Origin: an uncultured Lachnospiraceae bacterium
GTDB taxonomy: Bacteria > Bacillota > Clostridia > Lachnospirales > Lachnospiraceae
DNA length: 64,000 nucleotides
Direction: 5' to 3'
Assembly: GCA_910577675.1 (NCBI GenBank)
Contig: CAJTOR010000018.1
Coordinates: forward strand, 1 to 64,000
The notes beneath the pieces are model-generated. The model was not told where the DNA came from and ran no database searches. It saw only the letters and a list, made by a program, of their open reading frames with translations. A program made the translations under genes and the position numbers. Positions 16,537 through 24,918 of this stretch are shown here, piece by piece. Positions within the stretch are counted from its first letter, which is position 1. Each line of letters opens with the position of its first letter.

Positions 16537-17337
16537 GATCGGGGTCATGGGGTTTCGCATCCTGCGGTCATAAAAACGTTCCAGGGTATCCTCGACGCAG
16601 CGCGCTTTAAGAGGATAGCGGCAGTAAATTTCCGGCGCAGCGTTCTCCATAACAAAACCGGAGCCGACAAAGGAGAGCATCTCAAGGTCGTTGTAGTTGT
16701 CGCCGAAAGCGGCAGCCTCGTCCGGTTTGATTTTGAGGGAGGCAAGAAGCGAGGCGAGCGCCGCCCCCTTGTTCACGCTGCCGTGCACGAAATCAATCCA
16801 CTGAAAACCGCTTACCGTGCATTTAAAACTGCCTTCCCAGCGCGAGATAAAATATGGCGCTGTCTGTGCGATGCCAGCCCGCCTGTAGGCGGAAACCTTT
16901 ATAATCTCCTCGGGAATATCGGCGAGGGCGCTGATTATGCGGACATTGTTTTTTACGGTATTCTGCATATGGTCAAAAAAATCTTTATTTTTTGGCAGGA
17001 TGTAGGAGGTGGATTCCCCGGAAATTAAAACCTCGCAGTCATCCTGTGCGAGAATGTCCGCGATAAGCGCCGCAGTATTTTGCGGGTCCATCTCTGACTT
17101 TTCAACCGTCCTGCCCCGGTAAACGACAAAGGCACCGTTCTCGCACAAAAACGCCATCCTTGCCGCCGCGGCACCAAAGAGCCGCACAAGGTTCGGATAC
17201 TGGCGGCCGCTTGCCGCCGCGAAGATAATGCCGCATTCGGCAAGGCGCAAAATCAGGGGGACGGTGCGTGGGGTCAGTGCCTGCGCGCCGTTTTGGAGCA
17301 GGGTGCCGTCAAGGTCGGATGCGATTAGTTTTATCAT
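16525..17337 (-). CDS. HAD superfamily Cof-type phosphatase
   Basis: This is a 270-residue haloacid dehalogenase-type hydrolase of the Cof subfamily (IIB cap), which dephosphorylates sugar phosphates or similar small metabolites. The nucleophile Asp8 and acid Asp10 lie in ASDLDGTLL. A Ser/Thr motif II follows (AAASGR), a Lys in the cap region, and motif IV is GDNYNDLEML near the C-terminus. The substrate cannot be told from the sequence. A sigma-A promoter (17448-17476) lies upstream on the minus strand, and pcrA follows closely. Confidence 0.85.
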   Translation of the reverse strand: MIKLIASDLDGTLLQNGAQALTPRTVPLILRLAECGIIFAAASGRQYPNLVRLFGAAAARMAFLCENGAFVVYRGRTVEKSEMDPQNTAALIADILAQDDCEVLISGESTSYILPKNKDFFDHMQNTVKNNVRIISALADIPEEIIKVSAYRRAGIAQTAPYFISRWEGSFKCTVSGFQWIDFVHGSVNKGAALASLLASLKIKPDEAAAFGDNYNDLEMLSFVGSGFVMENAAPEIYCRYPLKARCVEDTLERFYDRRMRNPMTPIGGC

Positions 17338-17447
17338 GATGGGTTGACCTCATTTCTTTCTTTTATGTATGGCAAATAATGCGTTTTTACAGCATCCATC
17401 CGGCAAGTCATGCCATATATCCGGATAAAAACACGAACTTACTTTCG

Positions 17448-17476
17448 ATTATAACAGAGATGGAAGAAAACTGCAA
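17448..17476 (-). promoter_or_regulatory. Sigma-A promoter for the HAD-pcrA unit
   Basis: On the minus strand TTGCAG (17471-17476) and TATAAT (17448-17453) are 17 bases apart. It is back to back with the MATE gene promoter at 17488. Confidence 0.75.
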
Positions 17477-17487
17477 ATAAATTCTGC

Positions 17488-17516
17488 TTGCTATTTTGCC
17501 CGAATGCGTGCATAAT
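17488..17516 (+). promoter_or_regulatory. Sigma-A promoter for the MATE gene
   Basis: TTGCTA (17488-17493) and CATAAT (17511-17516) are 17 bases apart, 44 bases before the start codon. Confidence 0.7.
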
Positions 17517-17559
17517 GGATAAGAACAAAAAGATTCAGGAAAAAGAGGGATGAAAAATA

Positions 17560-18885
17560 ATGTTTACCAAGGAAGATTTGCGCAGGCTGATTTTACCGCT
17601 GATGGTTGAGCAGCTTCTGATCGTTATGGTTGGCATGGTGGATACAATTATGATTAGCCCGTGCGGGGAGGCGGCGGTTTCCGGGATTTCGCTGGTCGAT
17701 TCGATCAACGTGCTCCTAACCGGTATGTTCTCGGCGCTTGCCACGGGCGGCGCTGTTGTCGCAGCCCAGTACCTCGGGCACAAGGAGGGGGATAGGGCGT
17801 GCCGCGCAGCGGATCAGCTTCTTTTGTCCGTGCTTGCGGTTTCCGGCATTCTGGTGGTGGTTTCGCTAATTGGAAATTATGGTATCCTGCGTATAATCTA
17901 CCGCAAAATAGATGCGGATGTTATGGGGAATGCGCGGATATACTTTTATTTGTCGGCGGTTTCCTATCCGTTCCTCGCCGTCTATTCCGCAGGCACGGCA
18001 CTGTTCAGGGCGATGGGGGATTCCAAGATATCCATGAAAACCTCGATTGTCATGAATGCGATCAATATTGCGGGGAATGCAGTGCTGCTCTACATATTTG
18101 AACTTGGCGTGTTTGGCGCGGCGCTCGCCACACTGGTTTCAAGGATTGTGGCAGCTGTTGTTGTAACAAAACTCCTGGTGGACCAGAAGCGGCAGATACA
18201 TCTTCATCCGAAACTGAAACTGGGTTTTTACCCCGAGATGATACGGCGCATCCTTAGAATCGGGATACCGAACGGTCTGGAAAGCAGTATTTTCCAGATT
18301 GGAAAGCTTATGGTGGCGGGTTTGGTATCTGGTTTTGGCACAACGGCAATCACCGCGAATGCGGTTGCAAATACAATCTGCTCATTTGAGGTTATCCCGG
18401 GCAACGCAATAGGGCTTGCCATGATTACGATTGTCGGGCAGTGTGTCGGGGCGCAGAATGCCGGGGATGTAAAAAAATATACAAAGAAACTGATGGGATA
18501 TGCCTATCTTGCAGTTTTTGCCGTCAATGTGCTTGTGGTGCTCTTGCTTAACCCGATCTGTGCGGCATACCGTCTGCTGCCCGCCACCGAGGAACTGACT
18601 AAGCAGATTATTTTGTACCACAGTATATGCTGTGTTTTAATCTGGCCGTCGTCCTTCACACTGCCGAACGCGCTGCGCGCGGCGAACGATGTGAAATTTA
18701 CAATGCTTGCCTCCATCAGCACGATGTGGATTTTCCGTATCGGTCTAAGCTATGTGCTGGCGGTAAACTGCGGGTACGGGGTGATCGGTGTCTGGGTGGC
18801 AATGACCGTTGACTGGCTGGCGCGCGCCGTGGTTTTTATTTGCCGCTTTGCTTCCGGCAGGTGGCGCAGGCATGCGATGATTTAG
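17560..18885 (+). CDS. MATE family efflux transporter
   Basis: This is a 441-residue inner-membrane protein with about 12 hydrophobic segments and the two-repeat layout of MatE (PF01554) transporters. These export drugs or metabolites in exchange for Na+ or H+. Typical sequence includes PLMVEQLLIVMVGMVDT at the N-terminus, ALFRAMGDSKISM in the loop after helix 5, and a matching second half beginning RIGIPNGLESSIFQIGKL. The substrate is unknown. The ATG at 17560 is preceded by a weak purine stretch. It is transcribed divergently from the HAD-pcrA unit and may run on into the methyltransferase gene 48 bases later. Confidence 0.9.
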   Translation: MFTKEDLRRLILPLMVEQLLIVMVGMVDTIMISPCGEAAVSGISLVDSINVLLTGMFSALATGGAVVAAQYLGHKEGDRACRAADQLLLSVLAVSGILVVVSLIGNYGILRIIYRKIDADVMGNARIYFYLSAVSYPFLAVYSAGTALFRAMGDSKISMKTSIVMNAINIAGNAVLLYIFELGVFGAALATLVSRIVAAVVVTKLLVDQKRQIHLHPKLKLGFYPEMIRRILRIGIPNGLESSIFQIGKLMVAGLVSGFGTTAITANAVANTICSFEVIPGNAIGLAMITIVGQCVGAQNAGDVKKYTKKLMGYAYLAVFAVNVLVVLLLNPICAAYRLLPATEELTKQIILYHSICCVLIWPSSFTLPNALRAANDVKFTMLASISTMWIFRIGLSYVLAVNCGYGVIGVWVAMTVDWLARAVVFICRFASGRWRRHAMI

Positions 18886-18933
18886 AGGAGATTGCGGGAC
18901 AGCCTGTAGAATATAGAGTAGGGGACTTATGTT

Positions 18934-20460
18934 ATGGTAACGGAATTATATCAGGAACTGGAGCGGGGTGGGCAGCCCCGCAGTACGCTCGCTAAGATCA
19001 GGGAGGCGCTTAAAGGCGAAAATGGCGCGGTGGAGCGCGATGAAATCCTATCCCTGTGCGGGGGTGATTTTTCCGCCCTTGCGAAATGCTTTGCGGCGGA
19101 GGATGCAAAAGCGCGCAAAAACGCGGCGCTTGTGGCGGGGGAGCTTGCGGTGCCAAAGCTTTTGCCGCTTATTTGGGAAGCTTATAGTGCGGAGGAGACG
19201 CGCTTTGTAAAAAGCGCCTATCTGGAGGCGATGAAACATTATGATTACACGGGGCTTCTGCCGGAAATAAAACAGGCGCTTTCCCGCGTGAATGCCACGG
19301 AAGTGACGGAGGAGAGCCGCAAGCATTTGCAGGAGGAGCGCATGCTTTTGCGGGAGCTTATCTCGGCGAAAGAAAGTGTGAAATGGCACCGCTATAAGGG
19401 GGAGGGCATTGTTTCCGACCTAGTTCTCACGACAAACCGCAACCACCGCCATGTGCTGCTTAAAGAGCTTGGCACAGCTAAGAAAAAAGAATTTGGCGCG
19501 GGCGTTATCGTCCGTGTGAGGGAGCCGGAAAAACTCCTTTTGCTGCGCACTTTTGAGGAAATGTTCTTTGTGCTTCCGGGCGCGCAGGTGCTGTCATCGG
19601 AGCCAAGGGAAGCGGCGGAACAGCTTTTGCAGGCAGGGATTGTAAAATATTTACAGGAACGGCATGAAAAAAACGGTTTTCCCCTGCGCTTTCGAATTGA
19701 AGTAAGGGGAAAAATGCCGCTTGAAAAGCGGGGGGTTTTTGTGAAGCGTATGGCGGCGGTGCTTGAGGAGGGTTCTTCTGGGGCATTTGCAAATGTGACG
19801 GAGAACTATGAGTTTGAGCTTCGCTTAATCGAGGCGAAGGAGGGGGGCTACCGCGCGCTAATCAAACTTTTTACGCTTCGTGACCACAGGTTTTCCTACC
19901 GGCAGAAAGCGATTTCTGCGGGGATGCGCCCGTTCAATGCGGCGCTTTGCATGGCGCTCGCAGATTTTTGTGACGAGCAGGGCGCGCCGTTTTTCACGAA
20001 AGATGCCCGCGTGCTCGACCCGTTTTGCGGTGCGGGGACAATGTTGGTTGAGCGCGCAAAGCGCGCCCCGGTAAGGGAGATGGTAGGCGTTGATATTCTT
20101 GGAGATGCGGTTGATGCAGCCCGCATAAATACGCGGCTTGCGGATGTTTCGGTAAATTTTATCCACCGCGATTTCTTTACATTTATCAGGGAGGAGCCGT
20201 TTGCGGAAATCGTGACGGACATGCCTTTTTGTGTTGCGGGGGATGAGGAAAAGGAGCAGGAGATCGAGGAACTTTACCGACGTTTTTTTGAGCGTGCGCC
20301 GGAATTATTAAGTGCGGACGGCAGGATGTTGATCCTGACGCACGACCGGGCGCTGGTACGCAGATATGCGCTGCAAAGTTTTACATGTATCAGAGAGTTT
20401 GAACTGTCGATGAAGGAGGGCAGCTATCTGTTTTTGTTACGTAAGGGAACGGGGCGTTAA
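18934..20460 (+). CDS. Putative tRNA N2-guanine methyltransferase with N-terminal HEAT-like region
   Basis: The protein has 508 residues. The first about 150 are helical and HEAT-repeat-like (KNAALVAGELAVPKLLPLIW, ETRFVKSAYLEAMKHYDY). A middle region resembles a THUMP-adjacent substrate-binding fold. The C-terminal part (about 320-505) is a Rossmann methyltransferase of the UPF0020/Trm11-TrmN type, with the SAM-binding DPFCGAGTMLVERA and the acidic VGVDILGDAV. The catalytic motif reads TDMPFC; Trm11/THUMPD3-type enzymes use D-hydrophobic-PF here, whereas bacterial RlmL-like ones use NPPY. A tRNA guanine target is therefore a reasonable inference, not shown. The ATG at 18934 was kept although its ribosome site is weak. 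Confidence 0.7.
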   Translation: MVTELYQELERGGQPRSTLAKIREALKGENGAVERDEILSLCGGDFSALAKCFAAEDAKARKNAALVAGELAVPKLLPLIWEAYSAEETRFVKSAYLEAMKHYDYTGLLPEIKQALSRVNATEVTEESRKHLQEERMLLRELISAKESVKWHRYKGEGIVSDLVLTTNRNHRHVLLKELGTAKKKEFGAGVIVRVREPEKLLLLRTFEEMFFVLPGAQVLSSEPREAAEQLLQAGIVKYLQERHEKNGFPLRFRIEVRGKMPLEKRGVFVKRMAAVLEEGSSGAFANVTENYEFELRLIEAKEGGYRALIKLFTLRDHRFSYRQKAISAGMRPFNAALCMALADFCDEQGAPFFTKDARVLDPFCGAGTMLVERAKRAPVREMVGVDILGDAVDAARINTRLADVSVNFIHRDFFTFIREEPFAEIVTDMPFCVAGDEEKEQEIEELYRRFFERAPELLSADGRMLILTHDRALVRRYALQSFTCIREFELSMKEGSYLFLLRKGTGR

Positions 20461-20479
20461 GTAGAAGCGGAGGAGTCAG

Positions 20480-21304
20480 ATGGGAGAGAAGAGGGAAGAG
20501 GAAAAAAAGGAAGAAGGGCGGGACAGCGATAAAAAGGGAGGGGGTTTTTCTGGCAGGGTGCGCATGGGCATCGGGATTCTGATTATACTTATGGGTCTTT
20601 TAGTCTGCCTCTACCCGTTTTACCGCCAGAAAAAAAGTGATAATTTTAACCAGGATGCAATCAATATGATACTTACACCGCAGCCGGAAAAGCCAGAGGA
20701 TTCGCCCACCCCCACTGTTTTTGCAACAAAAGCGCCGGATGATTTGGAGGAGGAGCCCACCCCCACAGGGGAGGCTGCTGACAGCGGGCAGCCGACAGAG
20801 GAAGATGCGGGTCTGCTCTTTGAAGACCTTATAGAAAATCCGGACGCGCCGGATGTGCAGGAGGAACTTAGCGAGGGGGAAGAGGAGGAAAATGCCAACC
20901 GCCTTGGTGGAAAGAAAGTGATCGGCGTAATCCAGATACCTAAGATTGAGCTGATATATGCGATTGTGGAGGGGGCGGACGCGGCGGAGATCGGCGTGGC
21001 AATCGGTCATATGGATGGCACTGCAAAATTGGGAGAAATTGGAAATTGTGCGCTGGCAGGGCATCGTGGGGGATATTCCGGTCCATATTTTAAAAACCTT
21101 GATAAACTTGAGCTGGGCGATGAGGTTGTAATTACGGATACGGATCACAAAGTTTATACTTACAAGGTAACGGAAACCATGATTGTCGAGCCGGAGGAGG
21201 TCTGGGTTGTGGAGGATACCGGGGAGGGCGTTGCGATGCTTACGCTGGTCACATGTGAAAATAGCGGGGAACAGCGGCTTATTGTGCGCTGTGTTGTAAA
21301 ATAA
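20480..21304 (+). CDS. Sortase, class D-like
   Basis: This 274-residue membrane-anchored transpeptidase attaches or links surface proteins to the cell wall. A charged N-terminus and one membrane helix (about 28-50) lead into an acidic, Pro/Thr-rich stalk (about 60-140). The sortase fold runs from about residue 150. It carries the catalytic His in CALAGHRGGYSGPYF, the catalytic Cys in LVTCENSG and the Arg in QRLIVRC, which is the complete triad. The short TLVTC motif and spacing fit class D enzymes, often dedicated to a few substrates in spore formers. No LPxTG-type substrate gene is adjacent. The ATG at 20480 follows GCGGAGGAG, 19 bases after the methyltransferase stop. Confidence 0.85.
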   Translation: MGEKREEEKKEEGRDSDKKGGGFSGRVRMGIGILIILMGLLVCLYPFYRQKKSDNFNQDAINMILTPQPEKPEDSPTPTVFATKAPDDLEEEPTPTGEAADSGQPTEEDAGLLFEDLIENPDAPDVQEELSEGEEEENANRLGGKKVIGVIQIPKIELIYAIVEGADAAEIGVAIGHMDGTAKLGEIGNCALAGHRGGYSGPYFKNLDKLELGDEVVITDTDHKVYTYKVTETMIVEPEEVWVVEDTGEGVAMLTLVTCENSGEQRLIVRCVVK

Positions 21305-21326
21305 GTTTTCAGGCAGGGAGGAGATT

Positions 21327-22040
21327 ATGGAACCGGGAAAGCTTGTGTGGCTTACAAATGAGGAAACAGGGGAACTTATCGATTATTTTGGGGCGGCAGA
21401 ATTTCTTATGGGCGGGGATGAACCGCTTTCCGCGGATATGTTGGAGGAGATGCGGGAGGCGGCGAAGATGTTAGTTATAAACTTAAAGCCGCGCTATATG
21501 TTTAAGCCGGTTGGGCTTTCCCTGGGGCAGGGGGGGATTTCGGCAGAGTTTTCTGCTGGCAGGAGCCTGATGCTTTCGGGTAAGTCGATACAGGAGCATC
21601 TTTTCGGCGCGGGGGAGGCGGTTGCCGGGTGTTTGACGATCGGTGAGGGAGCCGACCATTTAATAAGCATGCTCCAGCATGACGGGTATATGTTAAAGGC
21701 ACTCTTTGCGGATGCACTTGCCAACGCCGCGGTCGAGAGGCTGCGGGTAAAGCTTGAACAGGATGTAAAAGAAACGCTTGGTGTTTCTGTTGGGTGGCTG
21801 TTTGGTATTGGCTACGGGGATCTGCCGCTTGATTTGCAGCGGGATTTTCTTTCGTGCATGGGTGCGGAGGAGGAGTTGGGGATTACTGCAACCGAAAAAA
21901 TGATACTTTGTCCGTCGAAATCCGTGACCGGATTTCTGAATTTAAAAATTGAGGAGGGGGAGGTAAAAGAAGCCTGCAATGGCAGGTGTAGCCGTTGTTC
22001 CCGCCGCGAAACCTGTCATATTTTTGGCGGAAAACCTTAG
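21327..22040 (+). CDS. Vitamin B12-dependent methionine synthase activation domain-like protein
   Basis: This 237-residue protein matches the reactivation domain of cobalamin-dependent methionine synthase. It has an N-terminal alpha/beta region and a helix with ADALANAAVERLRV. Then comes GIGYGDLPLDLQRDFLSCMGA, the SAM-binding core that in MetH reads R-x-SPGYGD. TEKMILCPSKSVTGF follows. In MetH this domain binds SAM and remethylates inactive cob(II)alamin. Here it is a stand-alone protein with a Cys-rich end (CNGRCSRCSRRETC) that could bind a metal. No metH, corrinoid protein or methyltransferase partner is in the window. Overlap with the sortase operon is suggested by the 22-base gap and AGGGAGGAG site. 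Confidence 0.8.
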   Translation: MEPGKLVWLTNEETGELIDYFGAAEFLMGGDEPLSADMLEEMREAAKMLVINLKPRYMFKPVGLSLGQGGISAEFSAGRSLMLSGKSIQEHLFGAGEAVAGCLTIGEGADHLISMLQHDGYMLKALFADALANAAVERLRVKLEQDVKETLGVSVGWLFGIGYGDLPLDLQRDFLSCMGAEEELGITATEKMILCPSKSVTGFLNLKIEEGEVKEACNGRCSRCSRRETCHIFGGKP

Positions 22041-22059
22041 AAAAAGTATTGTTTTTTTG

Positions 22060-22087
22060 TTGACAATTCGAAATATTCTAATAAAAT
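22060..22087 (+). promoter_or_regulatory. Sigma-A promoter for rsmD-coaD
   Basis: TTGACA (22060-22065) and TAAAAT (22082-22087) are 16 bases apart, about 72 bases upstream of rsmD. Confidence 0.75.
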
Positions 22088-22159
22088 AGGAGATAGCGGG
22101 TTTGGGCTTGGCAGTGAGAATGCTATAAACGCGCGGCAGGAAAGAAAAAGAGGTTTTAG

Positions 22160-22711
22160 ATGAGGGTTATTGCGGGGACGGCAAGGAGGCTTATCCTTGA
22201 TACGCCAAAAGGCCTTGCTACAAGGCCGACGACGGACCGGATCAAGGAAACTTTGTTCAATATAATTAATAATGAGCTGCCGGGGGCGAATTTTCTTGAT
22301 TTATTTGCGGGCAGCGGTGCAATTGGCATCGAGGCTTTAAGCCGCGGATGCAAAAGTGCGGTTTTTGTGGAGAATAACCGTGAGGCTCTGGCGTGCATCG
22401 GGGAGAACCTGAGGCGGACAAAGCTTTTGGGGGCGGCGGAAATAATGTCGATGGATGTGGCGGGGGCATTGGCTTGCCTTAAAGATGGACCGCCGTTCGA
22501 TATTATTTTTATGGATCCGCCATACCGGGAGGGGCTTCCGAAAAAGGTGCTTGGCATGCTTGCAGAAAGTAATGCCTGTGGCGGGGATACCCTGGTTATA
22601 TTTGAGGAGGCACTCGGGGAGGAAACCGCTTTTGTGACGGAATGTGGTTTTTATGTAGTACGGGAGAAATGCTACAAGACGAACAAGCATTTATTTGTAA
22701 AGAAGAAATAG
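22160..22711 (+). CDS. rsmD: 16S rRNA (guanine966-N2)-methyltransferase RsmD
   Basis: This 183-residue SAM-dependent methyltransferase modifies G966 of 16S rRNA in the assembled 30S subunit. The N-terminal MRVIAGTARRL and TRPTTDRIKETLFN blocks are specific to RsmD. The SAM-binding LDLFAGSGAIGIEALSRG lies near residues 41-58, and the catalytic motif is MDPPY near 118. The ATG at 22160 follows AAGAGG. It is followed 31 bases later by coaD, the usual pairing in Firmicutes (ylbH-coaD in B. subtilis). Confidence 0.95.
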   Translation: MRVIAGTARRLILDTPKGLATRPTTDRIKETLFNIINNELPGANFLDLFAGSGAIGIEALSRGCKSAVFVENNREALACIGENLRRTKLLGAAEIMSMDVAGALACLKDGPPFDIIFMDPPYREGLPKKVLGMLAESNACGGDTLVIFEEALGEETAFVTECGFYVVREKCYKTNKHLFVKKK

Positions 22712-22742
22712 CCGGCTTTTATACGGCGGAAGAGAGGGATTT

Positions 22743-23258
22743 ATGACGGTAGGGGTTTATCCGGGAAGTTTCGACCCTGTTACACTGGGGCATTTAGATA
22801 TTATCAAGCGTTCTTCAAAGATCGTGGACAGGCTGATTATCGGCGTGTTGAACAACAGCGCGAAAAAGCCGGTGTTTACGGCGGAGGAACGCGTACATAT
22901 GCTGGAACTTGTTATAAAGGATATCCCCAATGCCGCGGTGGAAACTTTTGATGGGCTGACGGTGGAATTTGCAAAAAGCCTTGGTGCGACAGTGATGTTC
23001 CGCGGGTTGCGGGCTGTCACGGATTTTGAGTATGAAATACAGATTGCGCAGACCAACCATGCATTGAATCCGGATATCGACACGGTTTTTTTGACGACGA
23101 GTGTGAAATATTCCTATCTGAGTTCTAGCATTGTCAAGGAGGTTGCAAGCTATGAGGGCGATATCTCAAAATTTGTGCCGGGGGAAATTCTGCCGTTTGT
23201 AACTGGTAAAATTAAGAATTTAAGGAGTGTGGATAATGGCAACGGGCAGAAGCAGTAG
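22743..23258 (+). CDS. coaD: Phosphopantetheine adenylyltransferase
   Basis: This 171-residue enzyme transfers AMP from ATP to 4'-phosphopantetheine, the penultimate step of coenzyme A synthesis. The nucleotidyltransferase signature PGSFDPVTLGHLDII has the catalytic TxGH-type His at residue 17. The second motif is YSYLSSSIVKEVA near the C-terminus. The length is typical. Its last 23 bases overlap the start of the coiled-coil gene, which suggests translational coupling. Confidence 0.96.
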   Translation: MTVGVYPGSFDPVTLGHLDIIKRSSKIVDRLIIGVLNNSAKKPVFTAEERVHMLELVIKDIPNAAVETFDGLTVEFAKSLGATVMFRGLRAVTDFEYEIQIAQTNHALNPDIDTVFLTTSVKYSYLSSSIVKEVASYEGDISKFVPGEILPFVTGKIKNLRSVDNGNGQKQ

Positions 23259-23880
23259 GATAGAACAGGTGATAGATGATATTTATGAATTGGTGGAAAG
23301 CTGTAAGCCTGCGACTTTTTCCCAGGCAAAGCTTGTCGTGCCCAAGGATAATTTGTACGATTTGCTGGGAGAACTGCGCCTGCGCCTGCCGGATGAGATA
23401 AAGCGTTACCAGAAAATTATTGCGAACCGCGATGCACTGCTTGCCGATGCGGAGGATCAGGCGAATGCCATCCGCGACCGGGCAAGGGAGGAAGCAAAGC
23501 AGATGGTGAATGAGAACGAGATCACGCGCCAGGCTTACGAGCAGGCGGGGGAGATTATGCAAAACGCGCAGGAGAGCGCGGAAACAATGTTGCGTGAGGC
23601 AAATGAGGAGGCGGAGTCGCTGCGTGCAGGGGCGCTGATTTACACCAACGATATCCTCGCGGAGGTGGAGAAAGTTTTGGCAAACGCCTACGAGGAGAGC
23701 CGCATAAAGACCGAGGAAACCGTGAGTGCGCTAAAACATAATCTCGACGTGGTGCTTGAAAACCGCCGGGAACTAAATGAACAGCTTGAGCCGCAGCAGC
23801 GTAAGGCGGAGGCGGACAGGTACCAGAGTGATGATTTTGATTTTGACGAGAATACCTTTTTGCCGGATATGGAGGAGTGA
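23236..23880 (+). CDS. Coiled-coil protein, ATPase/DivIVA-like annotation
   Basis: This 214-residue cytoplasmic protein is dominated by Glu/Ala/Arg-rich heptad-like sequence (about residues 55-200), as in EDQANAIRDRAREEAKQM and SRIKTEETVSALKHNL. It begins with a conserved N-terminal block (IEQVIDDIYELVESCKP, then VVPKDNLYDLLGELR). Its homologues sit downstream of coaD in many Clostridia and are loosely named ATPases or DivIVA-like, but no P-loop is visible here. The ATG at 23236 has TAAGGAG 8 bases upstream; a GTG at 23227 is too close to that site. The C-terminus is acidic (DDFDFDENTF). The function is unknown; the coupling to coaD is positional only. Confidence 0.75.
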   Translation: MATGRSSRIEQVIDDIYELVESCKPATFSQAKLVVPKDNLYDLLGELRLRLPDEIKRYQKIIANRDALLADAEDQANAIRDRAREEAKQMVNENEITRQAYEQAGEIMQNAQESAETMLREANEEAESLRAGALIYTNDILAEVEKVLANAYEESRIKTEETVSALKHNLDVVLENRRELNEQLEPQQRKAEADRYQSDDFDFDENTFLPDMEE

Positions 23881-23893
23881 GGGGGAGGCACTT

Positions 23894-24886
23894 TTATATC
23901 AATGTGAGGATAAGCATGGTGAGCAGGTAGGCAAATAAGCCCTGCATCAGTTTTACAAATGCATAGTAATTTATGGACAGTCCAGTCCCCGAAGTTACGC
24001 TTTTGGTCTGCATCAGCCCGCAGAATCCGCCAAATGCGGTGACACCGAGGGTAAGGGCTGTTTTTTGTGCTGCGGGGAGCGCGCATGAGGAAATCTTTTG
24101 TATCCCGCTTGTGATTTCAAGCATTCCACAGAACAGGGCGCGGAGCGGTTCGGGGAGCGGGAGTTCCCTGACAAATGCGGATAACATGGAAAACAGGATT
24201 ATGTATCCGCCAACCTTGGTGATGGTGGCAAAGCTTTCCGGTATGCAGGAATCTAGTGCAGTGAAAAATGCGGGGATACTTCCCTGTGCAGTTTTTCTTG
24301 TCCCGTCAGAGCGGGAATGTGGGGGTAGGTTTTTTTTCTCCTGTCCCCGATATTTTTTTGGCAGGATGAATATTGTCGTGGAAAGCAGGGCGGAACTGTA
24401 GAGGACGAGCAGCACGAGCAGTGCATAGTGCGGGGTGTTTTGTTCCTGGGTGGCGACGTAGCTGATAAGGAACATCATGCTTGCCTGGTTGGAAAAGCCG
24501 AGCAAAAACATGGCTTCCCGCTCACTTAACCGCCCGGACTCATAGAGGGAAGCCGTGGTCTTAGCCCCGAGGGGCATCCCGCACAAAAGGCCTACAAAAA
24601 GCGGGTAGCAGGCACTTTCGCGCACGGGGAAGATACGCGTAAAAATAGGACCTAGCAGCAGTTCGAACGGTTTTGTCATATGTAGCGTAATCAGAAGACC
24701 GGAGAGAATGAGGAAGGGCAGCAGGATGGGCAGCAGGGTCTTTGACCATAAAAGAAGCCCTTCGAGCGCGCCAAGGGCGGCTGTTTTCGGAAAGAGGAGC
24801 ATTAAAAACAATGTCAGAAACAGGACGAGGTATAAAAAATAGCGCCGCAGCCGGCGGGATAATGTTTTTTTTGCATGCTGGTCCAT
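23894..24886 (-). CDS. ylbJ: Sporulation integral membrane protein YlbJ
   Basis: This is a 330-residue polytopic membrane protein with about eight hydrophobic segments and the nucleoside-recognition/YlbJ gate-like pattern. In B. subtilis YlbJ is a sigma-E-controlled protein needed for normal spore cortex or coat development. Recognisable pieces are LLWSKTLLPILLPFLILSG, CGMPLGAKTTASLYESG and SNQASMMFLISYV. It overlaps no gene, lies convergent to the coiled-coil gene with a 13-base gap, and is 32 bases behind tmcAL on the minus strand. That order is the same as ylbJ-ylbM in Bacillus but is inverted relative to coaD. Confidence 0.88.
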   Translation of the reverse strand: MDQHAKKTLSRRLRRYFLYLVLFLTLFLMLLFPKTAALGALEGLLLWSKTLLPILLPFLILSGLLITLHMTKPFELLLGPIFTRIFPVRESACYPLFVGLLCGMPLGAKTTASLYESGRLSEREAMFLLGFSNQASMMFLISYVATQEQNTPHYALLVLLVLYSSALLSTTIFILPKKYRGQEKKNLPPHSRSDGTRKTAQGSIPAFFTALDSCIPESFATITKVGGYIILFSMLSAFVRELPLPEPLRALFCGMLEITSGIQKISSCALPAAQKTALTLGVTAFGGFCGLMQTKSVTSGTGLSINYYAFVKLMQGLFAYLLTMLILTLI

Positions 24887-24918
24887 AAAAGACTCCGGGA
24901 AAGCTTTTCCCTGTAATT

